Shown: piece by piece, positions 1 through 9,483 of the stretch | Layout of the letters: each line of letters starts with the position of its first letter | Position numbering within the stretch: position 1 is the stretch's first letter | Assembly (NCBI GenBank): GCA_910579655.1 | Contig: CAJTVE010000002.1 | Location: 1 to 64,000 of the forward strand | From: an uncultured Allobaculum sp. | GTDB taxonomy: Bacteria > Bacillota_I > Bacilli_A > Erysipelotrichales > Erysipelotrichaceae | Reading direction: 5' to 3' | DNA length: 64,000 nucleotides | Translations under genes and position numbers: made by a program | Notes under the pieces: model-generated | Told to the model about the DNA's origin: nothing | The model's database searches: none | Seen by the model: only the letters and a program-made list of their open reading frames with translations

Positions 1-264
1 GAAGCCAATGCCTTTGAATTTCTTCTGAAATGCCTTGCCTATAACCTTTTTCACTTTTTCCAGTTCCGGGTGATGGAAGGTGCTGATCAGAATATGACAT
101 GTGGATCCTTCCGTAAAAAATATCAGAAAGTTGCTTCAAGGCTGAGCTTTCATGCGCGAAGCCTTCACTTGAAGATTGCCAGTTCATTTCGTCATGCCGA
201 CAGATTCACCCGATATCTGCAAAAGTCCAGGACAATAGGGTGGACAGCCGCTCGTTTGTGCTAA
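1..264 (+). pseudogene. C-terminal fragment of a DDE transposase (IS1380/IS4-like)
   Basis: The reading frame is open from the first base of the window to a TAA stop, giving 87 residues with no start inside the window. The segment AYNLFHFFQF, followed by a basic stretch with VASRLSFHARSLHLKIAS, resembles the C-terminal end of IS1380-type transposases, where a hydrophobic AYNL helix precedes a basic HARxLxLK segment. The rest of the protein lies upstream, so it is unknown whether the gene is intact or a remnant. A terminator hairpin follows directly. It sits beside two other transposase genes, which marks an insertion hot spot. Confidence 0.55.
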
Positions 265-296
265 ACAGTCTGTAAATAAAGTAAAATTTTAAAATT

Positions 297-319
297 GACA
301 GCCTTCGGACTGTCTTTTT
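297..319 (+). terminator. Intrinsic terminator with UUCG loop
   Basis: A GACAG-type stem closes on a TTCG tetraloop (arms 297-303 and 308-314, one mismatch) and is followed by five T. It lies just after the transposase fragment and probably ends its transcript. Confidence 0.65.
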
Positions 320-544
320 GTCGTGCACAAAAGCTTGTTATATGCGATTTTGACCTGTTTTTGTCCGTCATTTTTGAAAAAATTAAGTCCCCCCCTCCAC
401 CGCAAAACATGTGGATAACCTAATCGAGAAAGATTTGTTTGCATTCCGAAGACAAAACACGAAAAATGGTTTTGTGAAAAAAGCCATGAATTATTCGGGT
501 AAAATTGTTTTTTTATAAGTCACTGCTGGTCCTGATAGTACCCA

Positions 545-630
545 TGGTTAGAAGTTCGTATTGAACAATCTGTACATTTTGTTTTGGCCGTCGGCTTGCC
601 GGCGAGTTCACATGGTCGGCCAGTTTCTTC
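545..630 (+). ncRNA. Candidate IS110 bridge RNA region
   Basis: The non-coding left end of the IS110 element holds a nested structure. An outer stem TGGCCG/CGGCCA (585-590 with 617-622) encloses a CGTCGGC-TT-GCCGGCG hairpin and an open internal loop. A GTTC/GAAC hairpin lies upstream (554-567). IS110-group elements are known to encode a bridge RNA with target- and donor-binding loops at this position. The assignment rests on position and foldability only; no loop-to-target match was demonstrated. Confidence 0.35.
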
Positions 631-669
631 CCCTTGTCTTCTTATTTTATTTCAAAGGAGATGACGATA

Positions 670-2124
670 ATGGCCATTCGAATTAAAAAGTCCGTCTGCG
701 TTGGACTTGATGTTCATAGAAATAACGTCTGGGCCTGCGTCTGTGCCAAAGATCCAAACAAGAAGAAAGACACCCTGGTTTTCAAAACTAAAAAATTCTT
801 GTCCAATCATACCGATCTCACAGAAATGTGTAACTGGATTAAAGAAACGACGGAAAAGATCCTTGGCAAGCAGGTAACAGAACCTATTGATGTCTATATG
901 GAATCAACCGGAAAATACTCAACACTTGTTTATGATGTGTGCGAACAGAACAAAACGAAACCTCATATTGTAAATCCAAAACATGTCAGAACAATTGCCG
1001 GTCAGAAAACAGACCAGAAAGACTGTGCCTGGATTGCAGAGCTTGGAATCAACGGCCTGCTGCGCGAATCCTATATCCCAGAAAAGGCAATACGGGCATC
1101 CCGGCGCTTATCAAGAAGCCGTACAAATATTCTTCACGCTCAGCAGGATGATGTCCGCAGAATTCAAAACGTCCTGACCGAGGCAAATATCCGTATGGAT
1201 CTGATTTTCACCAGTATTGATGGAGAGTCTGCCCGAAAGATTATTGAATACCTTATGGAGACAGACGAACCGAAGCTTGGAGAAATAAAACGGCGAATCA
1301 GAAAATCCTGCCGGATTATGAAGTACGAAAGTGTCGAAGAACGCAAGAAAAAAGAGGAAGAACTTCTAAAAGCGTTTAGCGGCGCAAAGTTCTCCCCCCA
1401 ACAAAAATTTGAGCTTCGGAAGGCGTATGAAAGAATCGACTCATACAACGCCCAGATCCGAGACTACGAAACTATGATGAACGAAACACTGCTTCCTTTC
1501 AAGAGTTATCTTGATCTTCTTGAGTCGGTTCCAGGAATTTCAAGACTTTCTGCCATGCAGATCGTCTCCGAGATTGGTCCAGATATGGAACCCTTTCAGA
1601 ATGAGAAGAGCTTCATCAGCTGGTGCGGCCTGTGCCCCCAAAGCAATAAGAGCAACAACAAGCATAAATCAGTAAAGATTGGAAAAGGCGGGAAATACCT
1701 TAAGCCTGTATTAGTGCAATGTGCTTTGAATGCGATTAAGCATCCTTACTACTCTGGTAAGTATGAGGCAATCAGCAGACGCCGCTGCAAGAAGATCGCT
1801 TTAATCGCTATTGCCAGAAAGATGATGGTAGCTGTATACCACATGTTCATGACAGGGGAATATTTCAATCCGACTGAACTTCTCGAAGAGGATGATCAGG
1901 TTGTTTCCGAATCTGTTGACAGCGAACAGAGTACCGTTGACTCTGAGCAGCTGAAGAAAGAAGAAGCAATCGAACAGACAGCCCAGGAGCTTGTCGCTAT
2001 GACAATGGAAAAAGATCCTGAAGTGGCAGAGAAAGTCCAGTTCTTACTGGAACAGTTAGGAATTGGGGCTACGTTTCAAAATGGTCCCTTACAACGTCCG
2101 TCAATAGAGCAACGCAGACTTTAA
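670..2124 (+). CDS. IS110-family transposase (DEDD recombinase)
   Basis: The 484-aa recombinase has the RuvC-like DEDD N-terminal domain: Asp14 in VGLDVH, Glu78 in YMESTGKY and Asp115/118 in TDQKD. The C-terminal Tnp domain follows, with LLESVPGISRLSAMQIVSEI and WCGLCPQSNKS. The ATG at 670 is chosen because AAGGAG ends nine bases upstream; an earlier in-frame TTG has no such site. The charged tail after residue 400 is longer than in many relatives. Members of this family excise as circles and reinsert without target duplication, guided by a bridge RNA. The gene has no disruption and may be active. Confidence 0.93.
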   Translation: MAIRIKKSVCVGLDVHRNNVWACVCAKDPNKKKDTLVFKTKKFLSNHTDLTEMCNWIKETTEKILGKQVTEPIDVYMESTGKYSTLVYDVCEQNKTKPHIVNPKHVRTIAGQKTDQKDCAWIAELGINGLLRESYIPEKAIRASRRLSRSRTNILHAQQDDVRRIQNVLTEANIRMDLIFTSIDGESARKIIEYLMETDEPKLGEIKRRIRKSCRIMKYESVEERKKKEEELLKAFSGAKFSPQQKFELRKAYERIDSYNAQIRDYETMMNETLLPFKSYLDLLESVPGISRLSAMQIVSEIGPDMEPFQNEKSFISWCGLCPQSNKSNNKHKSVKIGKGGKYLKPVLVQCALNAIKHPYYSGKYEAISRRRCKKIALIAIARKMMVAVYHMFMTGEYFNPTELLEEDDQVVSESVDSEQSTVDSEQLKKEEAIEQTAQELVAMTMEKDPEVAEKVQFLLEQLGIGATFQNGPLQRPSIEQRRL

Positions 2125-2143
2125 CGACGATAATAAAAAAATC

Positions 2144-2166
2144 GGCCTTTGAAAAGAGGTCTTTTT
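2144..2166 (+). terminator. Terminator of the IS110 transposase
   Basis: A seven-pair stem with a GAAA tetraloop is followed by TCTTTTT, 20 bases after the transposase stop. Confidence 0.65.
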
Positions 2167-3400
2167 GTCGTATCAATTCGTACTAAAGACTCTCACATTT
2201 TCGATGATTCTGTATTACGTTCTTGAGAATCGAAGCAACACTCATGCAGAAGACTGGTATCAAAGCTCTTTCTGCCGCTTCCTGTATCCGGCAGCTGACC
2301 TCTCCAGCCAGAGAATCTCCGATCTGCTTCATGAAATCGGCCGGGAGGAAAACTGGCGACGTTTTTTCGGAGCCTATATCCGCTGGCTGAACAATACGGG
2401 CGTTGAGTACAGAAAGATCATCATCGACTCCACTGGATTGCCCAACAGCGTTCATTTCCCACTGACAGCGGTCAGTAACCATAACGGTAAGGTTTCAAAT
2501 GAAGTTCGGCTGATCTTCGTCGTTGAAGAAGAGATCGGCCTGCCGATCTTTATGCGATACGTAGAGGGATCCATCATCGATATCTCTACCATGGTAAATA
2601 CGCTCCATGAGCTGGAGGAATATGCCATAGAACCTGAATTAGCCCTGATGGATGCCGGTTACTACAGTGAAACGAATACCGAATACCTCATGGATAATGG
2701 TGTGAACTTTGTTTGCCGGGTCCAATCGAACAGACTCACCTATAAAAAGATGATCGAGGAAAACAAAGAATCGCTGGAGAGAAAGGAAAACCTTGTCCGT
2801 TTTGGCAATCGGCTTCTGTTCATCAAGAAAGCATGGACGAGCATCAGTAAGAAGTACAACGGTTGGGTTTATGTCTGTAAAGACGTTGCCCGTCAGAACC
2901 TCGAAGAGGATCGGCTCCTGGCTCGAAGAGATCTGCAATCTTTATCGATGGACGAAATCTATGAGGAGCTGGCTGAGGACGGAACCTTTGTTATAGTGTC
3001 TACTCTGGAGTTAAGTCCCGACGAACTGTTGCCGGTCTACTATACAAGGCAGCAGATTGAGCAGACGTTTGACTTATCGAAGAACGATGCGGATCTGCTT
3101 CCATTGAGGATTCATAGCGAGGAAGGACTGCGCGGTCACCTGCTTCTGGTTTTCATTGCCACCGTAATCCGCAGACAGATCGAACGGATTTTGAATGATC
3201 CAAAGACCAAAGGGATTCCAAATAAAGGCAAGAGAATGACAACGGAAACACTTCTGCAGAATCTGGGTTATCAGCATGCAAAGGTGTTTTCGGATCAGAC
3301 CATACCGCAGGAAGCTAATTCCAAGGCTAACTTCGCCTACAGAGTATTTGGAGTGAAATCCCCACTTTCGATTCCTCGAGAAAACTCTAGTGGTAAATAA
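2165..3400 (+). pseudogene. IS1634-type transposase, N-terminus missing
   Basis: About 411 residues of a DDE transposase are present: first Asp in IIIDSTGLPN, second in LALMDAGYYSE, and the YYTRQQIEQTFDLSKND segment carrying the catalytic Glu. These match IS1634/IS4-group enzymes, which are usually about 550 aa, so roughly the first 140 residues are missing. The frame is closed by a stop at 2150 just upstream, and it opens at the right boundary of the IS110 element. No N-terminal piece was found on the other side of that element, so this is a truncated remnant and not a simple insertion. Confidence 0.8.
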
Positions 3401-3889
3401 ATTTGGGAACTACAGATAAAGATATCAATTGTATTTCTTTTTTATCAGCAATGGATTTTCATACCAATCGACACCTAAATCGCAAATTTTTATCTGTATT
3501 TTACTATATTTTTAAAAATCGAATTTTAATCTCTATTTTCAAAATAGCAATACAATTCAGACTCTACGTTCATCTTATTAAGGCATTTAAAAGTAAAACG
3601 AAATGAAAAATCAAAATAATTTTGGATTGCAACTCATTGTTTTATATTTATAATCGGATTAAGCATATGCAATTACATCGTTAAAAACATTAGAACTGGA
3701 TCCAGAATTAAGAGAGGAGAAAGCTCAAATATGATGCGACCGACAAAAGCGCTAAAAGCAATTTTTTGTCTGTTATATATGAACGTTTACGCCTGAAATA
3801 AACATTTTAGGGTTTGTTATGATCATTAATTGCGAACGTTTTTAGTCAACCTGACCATGAAAGGGACATTTGTCAGGCCCATCTCAAAT
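3401..3889. other. AT-rich spacer between IS remnants and the bacteriocin-like locus
   Basis: No convincing gene is present. Two similar motifs, GAACGTTTACG and GAACGTTTTTAG, lie at about 3782 and 3836, within 110 bases of the secreted-protein start. They could be regulator or promoter elements, but no clean promoter pair was recognised. Confidence 0.4.
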
Positions 3890-4228
3890 ATGAAATTTGA
3901 AAAGTTTCTGGCTGCGGGGATTACAGCTTTTACAATCGGGCTTAGCCTGATCAGCCCCATACAAAGTGCAGGTACAAATGTGTCCTGTTATGGCACTACT
4001 GTTTTATCTCATGGAAGTGTCTGGACGAGCTGCAATACTGTGATTCATAGTATCTCATTGTTTTGCAGATCTAATTCCACTCGAGAATGGGTCACAATTA
4101 ATTTGTACAGCAATGGAAATCGCGTTGGCGGAATCGCATCTACCAACGGGCAAAGAAATTATGCCGTCTATGACAATGTAGCTGAGACACATACTCATAC
4201 CGCCGATTCGGGCTGGTTTACAAGATAA
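3890..4228 (+). CDS. Small secreted protein, candidate lactococcin-972-like bacteriocin
   Basis: A 112-aa protein starts MKFEKFLAAGITAFTIG and has a clear signal peptide ending near SPIQSA. The mature part of about 85 residues is rich in Ser, Thr, Asn and His, has three Cys, and ends in THTHTADSGWFTR. The length, exported nature and position ahead of a DUF1430 membrane protein and a dedicated ABC ATPase match the gene order of lactococcin-972-type loci. That family blocks cell-wall synthesis at the septum. Sequence similarity to lactococcin 972 itself is weak by eye, so the function is inferred from context. In-frame starts at 3857 and TTG 3830 exist but would bury the signal peptide; no strong ribosome binding site was seen for any of them. 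Confidence 0.5.
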   Translation: MKFEKFLAAGITAFTIGLSLISPIQSAGTNVSCYGTTVLSHGSVWTSCNTVIHSISLFCRSNSTREWVTINLYSNGNRVGGIASTNGQRNYAVYDNVAETHTHTADSGWFTR

Positions 4229-4727
4229 CCCCCCTGCATCTGCTCTGTTCATTCTTTAGTCAGACTTCTACAAGTTCAATGAAAAATCCTGCAGTGCTTG
4301 TTGTTTCTGGCTATCGAAAAACACGGCGAGTCAGTCGCCGGGAAGGATAGTTTCTATAGATTGTCTATCTAACAAAGATGCACCTCTTGATATGTGCATT
4401 AAACTGAGACTGCCATAGAGTCAAAAGCCTTCCAAGCCAGGTATTAAAAGATGAGGCCCACAGTCTGCAACTTACCCCGAAAGTGTCAGTTAACCAACTG
4501 AAATCTTTAAATGAGATAAAGCTGCTAAATACTTACTTCTATAAATCCCACAGACTGCTCCCGAACTCGTCCACCTCAATACCTGGCTATTTCAATCGTT
4601 TATCCGACCAAAAAGCTTTACAGCCCGATCATTGGCAGGGGGGCTGGAATTAGACTTCAGAATCCTTGCTGGCCAGAAATTTCTCTTATCATCCAAGTAA
4701 TCGGGCTCCCTGATCTGTGACGGAGTC
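4229..4727. other. Spacer inside the bacteriocin-like locus
   Basis: About 500 bases carry no supported gene. Two small hairpins are visible: CGGCGA/TCGCCG near 4324-4340, and ATGCAC/GTGCAT near 4378-4399. Neither has a T-run. The length is unusual for an operon spacer and may hold an unrecognised promoter or leader for the downstream membrane protein. Confidence 0.4.
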
Positions 4728-4731
4728 TTGC

Positions 4732-4777
4732 TCGCCTATGTCAATACTTACTATTCGCCTATGTCAATACTTACTAT
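4732..4777. repeat. Perfect 23-bp tandem duplication at a gene start
   Basis: Two abutting identical 23-bp copies (4732-4754 and 4755-4777) begin TCGCCTATGTCAATAC. Each contains an ATG, and the second ATG is the likely start of the DUF1430 protein. Confidence 0.95.
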
Positions 4778-6881
4778 ATGTATAAATATTTTAACTGCCT
4801 TTCTTATATTGATCGCTGGGGGAAGAGAGATCAAAGAACAAGAACAGGTATACGCCAAAAATGTCTTTTCCTATTTTCAGCCTGCTTCTTTCCAGTTCAG
4901 CATTGAATCAAACGATGCCAGGCCTGCCTATCTACAACTTTTAGACGCTGTGCAAGAAGAAAATATGGGGTTTGCATTCACCCAGACTCAAAATATGGAA
5001 GAGGGGTATCAGCTTGCAAGAGTCTGGTTTTATGCCCCAGAAGATCAGATCAACCTTGCACCAATTGTGATGAAAGGAGTCATCCCTGACTTTTCAAGTC
5101 CAGGAGAAAAATATCTTTCCAGTGATCTGGAGGATAAACAAGCAGCCGGATATATCCGTAATGGACAATCCCTGATTTATACCGATGATTCTGTAATCGT
5201 AGAAATTCATCAGATTCCATTAGATGTCACTGCGGCTGTTCCAGAGGATTCAATCCTTTATTTTTCTGGTAACTTGTCAGATTTTTCGAAAAAAAAGCTC
5301 ATAAGCATACTGGAGACTATCCCCTACCAGATTCATGAGCCGCAAAATTGTGACAACTCACTTAAAACCATCTTGTCAGAACTTCCCAATCTTAGAATTT
5401 TTTTGATTCTCTTTACGGCTGCCCAGCTGTGTCTGACTGGAATGAGAACTTCTCTTAGAAAAAAAGATATTCTTGTCTACCAGACTCTCGGAAAAGAACC
5501 CGTCACAATTGCTGGAAGACTATTTGGAAAACTGTACGGTTTCAAGTTTCTGGCCACAAGCCTTATTTGTTCCGGTTTTCTGCTTCTCAGCCATTTGCTG
5601 ACACAGATTCCTGTCAATCCTGTGACCCTGGAGCTTTTCGCATTTGTACTGCTTTTTTCTCTATTGGTTGATGCAACGTGCTTTTTGTTTGTGGTCTGGA
5701 TCACTTCTCATTCAGATTCTTTTAATCTTCATGCTGCTCATCCAAAGACAATGCGAGTGATTGCCCTGGCTTTTTTACAAATAGGCATCTGTATTGTCGC
5801 TTTTGTTCCTGCTGTTACCAGCACTTCCAGTTTACTGGAAGCCTCAGATGCTTTCGTTCGGTTTTTCCAAAGCGAAAAAAGCCGATCAGGATTTTACGCA
5901 CTCCAATGTGCACAAGCAGAGACATTTTCCACCGCAGAAACGAATCTGGTCACCAGTCAGGAGAAAGCTGATTATATTGAGTACCTGGATCAGGCTGGAG
6001 CGATCCTTCAGGACGTATCCCAATCGCCATACTTAGAAGGGGAAACGATTTACAATCTGCTTCTGTTGCAGGAAGCCACCGTGCAAAGAGTCAACCAAAA
6101 TTTTGTCAGACAATCCGGAATTGTCCTAAAAGATAAAAGCGGAAAATCGATAGAAGAAATCCTCAATGAAAACGAGCACTTGATTCTGGTTCCGGAAAAC
6201 CTGAAATATAAAGATTTATCAGGAGCAGAAAACGTTCAGGTTTTTTCCTATCCCAGTCAGCCTGTCTGGAGCTATCGCCCGGATACCCGGACGAGTTTTA
6301 TATCGTTTGAAAACTGCATTCTTGATATTGTCCCTGCGCAACAGATTCCATTCAATGGAAGCCTGACCACTTGTTTTATTCCAGTCGATTCGCCTGCCCT
6401 AACGAGTATCAAAAACTATGAGCAAAGCCACGGAATCGATGCCTCCTGGATGCTGACAACACCATTTATAACGCGCAAACTCGGTTTTTATCGTCAACTC
6501 TTTTTTGATATGTTTTTGCAGGCTCTACTGCCGATTATTTTACTTTTGGTCACTGCTTCCACATTGGTATTTTTTTGGCTCCAAGTATCGAAAAAGAAAA
6601 TCAGCGTATTTTCCATCCAGGGAAAAACAAGGTGGGAATGTTACAGCCATTTACTCTTTATCCTTTTGGTCTGTTTAATGGCAACAGTCCTGACGATCCC
6701 CCTCTGGAGACCGCAGATGGCAGGCGTAGAGGGAATTACTCATATTCGCAGTGATGAAGCGATTATTGGACTTGTTCGAATCTTTCCACCGTTTGTATTC
6801 AGTCTTCAGTTACTGGTCAGTATGGTCTGGATCTCATGGTTCGAAAAAAAGAAGATCCTGCCAACCATAAAAGGAATGTAA
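4761..6881 (+). CDS. DUF1430/bacteriocin-associated 7-TM membrane protein
   Basis: About 706 aa. One membrane helix lies near the N-terminus, followed by a long external domain. A cluster of helices sits around residues 220-350, then another external domain, then three helices at the end before the tail WFEKKKILPTIKGM. This layout matches the FtsX-like membrane component found beside lactococcin-972-type bacteriocins, usually annotated as immunity or export subunit. It precedes its ATPase by 87 bases. The start is uncertain because a 23-bp tandem duplication lies exactly there; TTG at 4728 is in frame and has a weak GGAG two bases upstream. Immunity versus export cannot be separated from sequence. 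Confidence 0.75.
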   Translation: MSILTICINILTAFLILIAGGREIKEQEQVYAKNVFSYFQPASFQFSIESNDARPAYLQLLDAVQEENMGFAFTQTQNMEEGYQLARVWFYAPEDQINLAPIVMKGVIPDFSSPGEKYLSSDLEDKQAAGYIRNGQSLIYTDDSVIVEIHQIPLDVTAAVPEDSILYFSGNLSDFSKKKLISILETIPYQIHEPQNCDNSLKTILSELPNLRIFLILFTAAQLCLTGMRTSLRKKDILVYQTLGKEPVTIAGRLFGKLYGFKFLATSLICSGFLLLSHLLTQIPVNPVTLELFAFVLLFSLLVDATCFLFVVWITSHSDSFNLHAAHPKTMRVIALAFLQIGICIVAFVPAVTSTSSLLEASDAFVRFFQSEKSRSGFYALQCAQAETFSTAETNLVTSQEKADYIEYLDQAGAILQDVSQSPYLEGETIYNLLLLQEATVQRVNQNFVRQSGIVLKDKSGKSIEEILNENEHLILVPENLKYKDLSGAENVQVFSYPSQPVWSYRPDTRTSFISFENCILDIVPAQQIPFNGSLTTCFIPVDSPALTSIKNYEQSHGIDASWMLTTPFITRKLGFYRQLFFDMFLQALLPIILLLVTASTLVFFWLQVSKKKISVFSIQGKTRWECYSHLLFILLVCLMATVLTIPLWRPQMAGVEGITHIRSDEAIIGLVRIFPPFVFSLQLLVSMVWISWFEKKKILPTIKGM

Positions 6882-6968
6882 CTGCGATGGATAGACCTAT
6901 TCTTATCTTCGCAGACAATGAGTTTCATCTGCAAATCTTGAACCTGGATAGAAAGAGGAAATCGGTTA

Positions 6969-7616
6969 ATGGACATTATTCGTATCAACAAATTAAATAA
7001 ATCGTATGGAAAATCGCAGGTCCTGTCTGATGTGACTTTGTCAATTCAGCAGGGAGAGTTTGTAGCGATTCAAGGTAAATCCGGTTCAGGAAAATCAACA
7101 CTTCTGAATATTATCGGTCTGCTTGAACAGCCGGATAATGGAGAATTCATGCTTTTTGATCAGCCTGCCCCAAAACCATTTTCTGCAAAGGCACGGGAGA
7201 TTTTGCGCAACCAAATCGGCTTTCTATTTCAGAATTACGCTTTATTGGATGACAAAAGTGTTAAATACAATTTGAAAATTGTCTTAGAAAACCCGCGGGC
7301 AAAAGACTCTGAACGACGAATTCATGAAGCACTCCAACTGGTGGCTCTGCAAGGCTTTGAAAAGAAGAAGGTTGCTGAGTGTTCCGGTGGAGAACAACAG
7401 CGAGTTGCGATGGCAAGATTATTACTCACCCCTTGCTCCCTGATTCTTGCTGATGAACCTACTGCTAATCTGGATCCTGAAAATCGCGATTTGATTGCCA
7501 AATTACTTCTGAAGCTCAAAGATTTGGGAAAAACCATTATTATGGTTACTCATGATCAGCAAATGGCAGTCACTGCCGATCGAATTTTACTGCTTGAAAA
7601 TAACACAATCAGGTAA
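6969..7616 (+). CDS. ABC transporter ATP-binding protein (bacteriocin-export type)
   Basis: A 215-aa ATPase with Walker A GKSGSGKST (residues 36-44), signature SGGEQQR near 138, Walker B LILADEPTANLD near 160 and the H-loop VTHD. It belongs to the LolD/MacB/FtsE-like group that pairs with FtsX-like membrane proteins. It is therefore expected to work with the 7-TM protein just upstream to export, or resist, the small secreted protein of the locus. An AGAGGAAA ribosome binding site precedes the ATG. A strong bidirectional terminator lies 130 bases downstream. Confidence 0.88.
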   Translation: MDIIRINKLNKSYGKSQVLSDVTLSIQQGEFVAIQGKSGSGKSTLLNIIGLLEQPDNGEFMLFDQPAPKPFSAKAREILRNQIGFLFQNYALLDDKSVKYNLKIVLENPRAKDSERRIHEALQLVALQGFEKKKVAECSGGEQQRVAMARLLLTPCSLILADEPTANLDPENRDLIAKLLLKLKDLGKTIIMVTHDQQMAVTADRILLLENNTIR

Positions 7617-7745
7617 AGACATCCTCAATTTGTAAACGGGATTCTTTTGTGACTTTAAGGGGCTTTTTGAGCCGATCCGTTGACTCAGCTTCTTAGTTTT
7701 TGAAAACACATCCGTTTTGTTTATCTTTTTAATCTGAATCCGACA

Positions 7746-7794
7746 AAAAAGAGCAGTTTTCCTGTGCGATGGGAAAACTGCTCTTTCTATTTTG
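7746..7794. terminator. Bidirectional terminator between ABC gene and uxaB
   Basis: A 15-bp perfect stem (748-762 and 772-786 within the 7-kb block) is flanked by A-run on one side and TTTCTATTTT on the other. It can end the plus-strand ABC transcript and the minus-strand uxaA-uxaB transcript. Confidence 0.85.
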
Positions 7795-7952
7795 ATTTGT
7801 CAGCGGTATTCTGACGATCTGATTCACTGATTCATCAAGGGTTGTGAAAAGGGACCTGGTTTTGGTGATTAACTGCACATTGCAGCGCTCTTTCACTTTT
7901 GGGGAATTGGTAAATCCAAGTCAAAAAGCAAGTCAGTCTGCGTCAATCCAAC

Positions 7953-9446
7953 TTACTTTTCGAGGCAGGCTTCCATAGCAGCCATTGCACCCTTCTGGTC
8001 GATTGTATCCAGGGCTTCAACAACTGCCTCTTCAAGACCTTCGATTTCGGTTAAATCACGGTCCCAGAAGTCTTTGTTGGTCAGGACTTTGTGAACGAGT
8101 TCTTTGTTGGACAGACCGGCGTTGGCCGCATAGAATTCCAGAACTTCTGGGTCGTCTTTGATCATGTATTCTTCTTTGGTTACAGGATTGATGGCTTTGA
8201 GACCATCGGCAGTCAGTTCATGACCTCTGTAAAATGCAATGTAGCTGGCCAGAGAAGTGGTCAGGGCTTTTGGCAGTTTACCGAATTTTTCAACGTAACC
8301 AACTAAGGAAGGCATCACTCTGGCTTTCCATTTTGCGGTGGAGTTCAGAGAAATCGCCAGCAGGGCGTGGTCGATGAACGGGTTTTTGAAACGTTCAGTC
8401 ACAGCAGCTGCGAATTCTTTGCAGTCTTCAGCTGGCAAGGACAAAGTTGGGATGATTTCGTTGTAGATCGCTTCATTCATGTAAGCAGAGATGGTTGGAT
8501 CATACATGCAGTCACGGACGATGCTCTGGCCAGCCAGGAATGCACCTAAAACCATGGACGTGTGGGCACCGTTCAGGATGCGGACTTTTCTTTCTTTGTA
8601 TGGTTTGTGATTATCAGTAACCAGGATTGGCAGACCGGCTTCTTTGATTGGCAGTTCATCATAGATGGACTGTGGGCCTTCAATTACCCATACACCGAAG
8701 ATTTCACCTGTATCCATGACATTGTCTTCGTAGCCGTTTTCTTCTGTCAGTTTAGCGGCTTCAGCTCTTGGATACCCAGTAACGATCCGGTCAACGAGTG
8801 TAGAGCAGAAGACGTTTTCTTCATCGATCCATTTCTGGAATTCTTCTGGCAGGTTCCAGTCTTTAGCATGCAGCTGAACATCTTTTTTCAGCTCTTTGCC
8901 ATTGTCATCAATCAGCTCGCAGGCAAGAATAATGAACCCTGGCAGGCCATTCTGCCATCTCTTGTACAGATACTGAGTCAGTTTTGCAGGATAGGAGGAA
9001 GCAGGTGCATCTTCAAACTTGCAGGAAGGATCATAGTGGATTCCAGCTTCAGTGGTGTTGCAGGAAATAAAACGCAGATCTGGATTCGAAGCGGTTTCGA
9101 GAACGGCATCCCAGTCTTCATACGCATTCAGGCAGCGGGAAACAGAGGACATGATTTCTTTTTCTCTGACTTCTTTGCCATCCTGGAAACCCTGCAGATA
9201 CAGAGTGTACAGACCGCCCTGTTCATTGATTTTGTCGTTGAGACGGAAAGAGCCATTGCCGATTGGCTGTACCAGAACAACTTTACCGTTAAAGTCGGCT
9301 TTCTTGTTCATTTCGTTGAAGAAGTAGTCAACGAAAGCACGCATGAAGTTCCCTTCACCGAACTGCAGCACTTTTTCCGGTGCGCTTTCGAGAAGATAAC
9401 CATCGTATCCCTGTTCTTTCAGGGTTTCATAAGAGAGTTTTTTCAT
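7953..9446 (-). CDS. uxaB: Tagaturonate reductase (altronate oxidoreductase)
   Basis: The 497-aa enzyme belongs to the mannitol dehydrogenase family. It reduces D-tagaturonate to D-altronate with NADH in galacturonate breakdown. The N-terminal nucleotide-binding segment VLQFGEGNFMRAFVDYFF and the later NGAHTSMVLGAFLAG motif are characteristic, and the length matches UxaB. AAAGGA lies about ten bases before the ATG. It follows uxaA by 95 bases on the same strand and is divergent from uxaC, so the three genes cover galacturonate to 2-keto-3-deoxygluconate. UxuB (fructuronate reductase) is a relative, but the pairing with uxaA favours UxaB. Confidence 0.9.
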   Translation of the reverse strand: MKKLSYETLKEQGYDGYLLESAPEKVLQFGEGNFMRAFVDYFFNEMNKKADFNGKVVLVQPIGNGSFRLNDKINEQGGLYTLYLQGFQDGKEVREKEIMSSVSRCLNAYEDWDAVLETASNPDLRFISCNTTEAGIHYDPSCKFEDAPASSYPAKLTQYLYKRWQNGLPGFIILACELIDDNGKELKKDVQLHAKDWNLPEEFQKWIDEENVFCSTLVDRIVTGYPRAEAAKLTEENGYEDNVMDTGEIFGVWVIEGPQSIYDELPIKEAGLPILVTDNHKPYKERKVRILNGAHTSMVLGAFLAGQSIVRDCMYDPTISAYMNEAIYNEIIPTLSLPAEDCKEFAAAVTERFKNPFIDHALLAISLNSTAKWKARVMPSLVGYVEKFGKLPKALTTSLASYIAFYRGHELTADGLKAINPVTKEEYMIKDDPEVLEFYAANAGLSNKELVHKVLTNKDFWDRDLTEIEGLEEAVVEALDTIDQKGAMAAMEACLEK

Positions 9447-9483
9447 ATACTGATCCTTTGCGATCCTTTCTTTGGTTTATTCC

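Larger units (their letters stand above)
312..2171 (+). mobile_element. IS110-family insertion sequence (approximate limits)
   Basis: One intact DEDD recombinase gene lies between two copies of the 13-mer GTCTTTTTGTCGT (312-324 and 2159-2171), giving a unit of about 1.85 kb. IS110 elements lack terminal inverted repeats and carry a long non-coding left end. Here about 345 bp precede the gene, which fits. The truncated transposase frame resumes right after the right copy, supporting that boundary. The exact ends are inferred: the 13-mers overlap T-runs of two terminators and could be coincidental. Confidence 0.5.
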
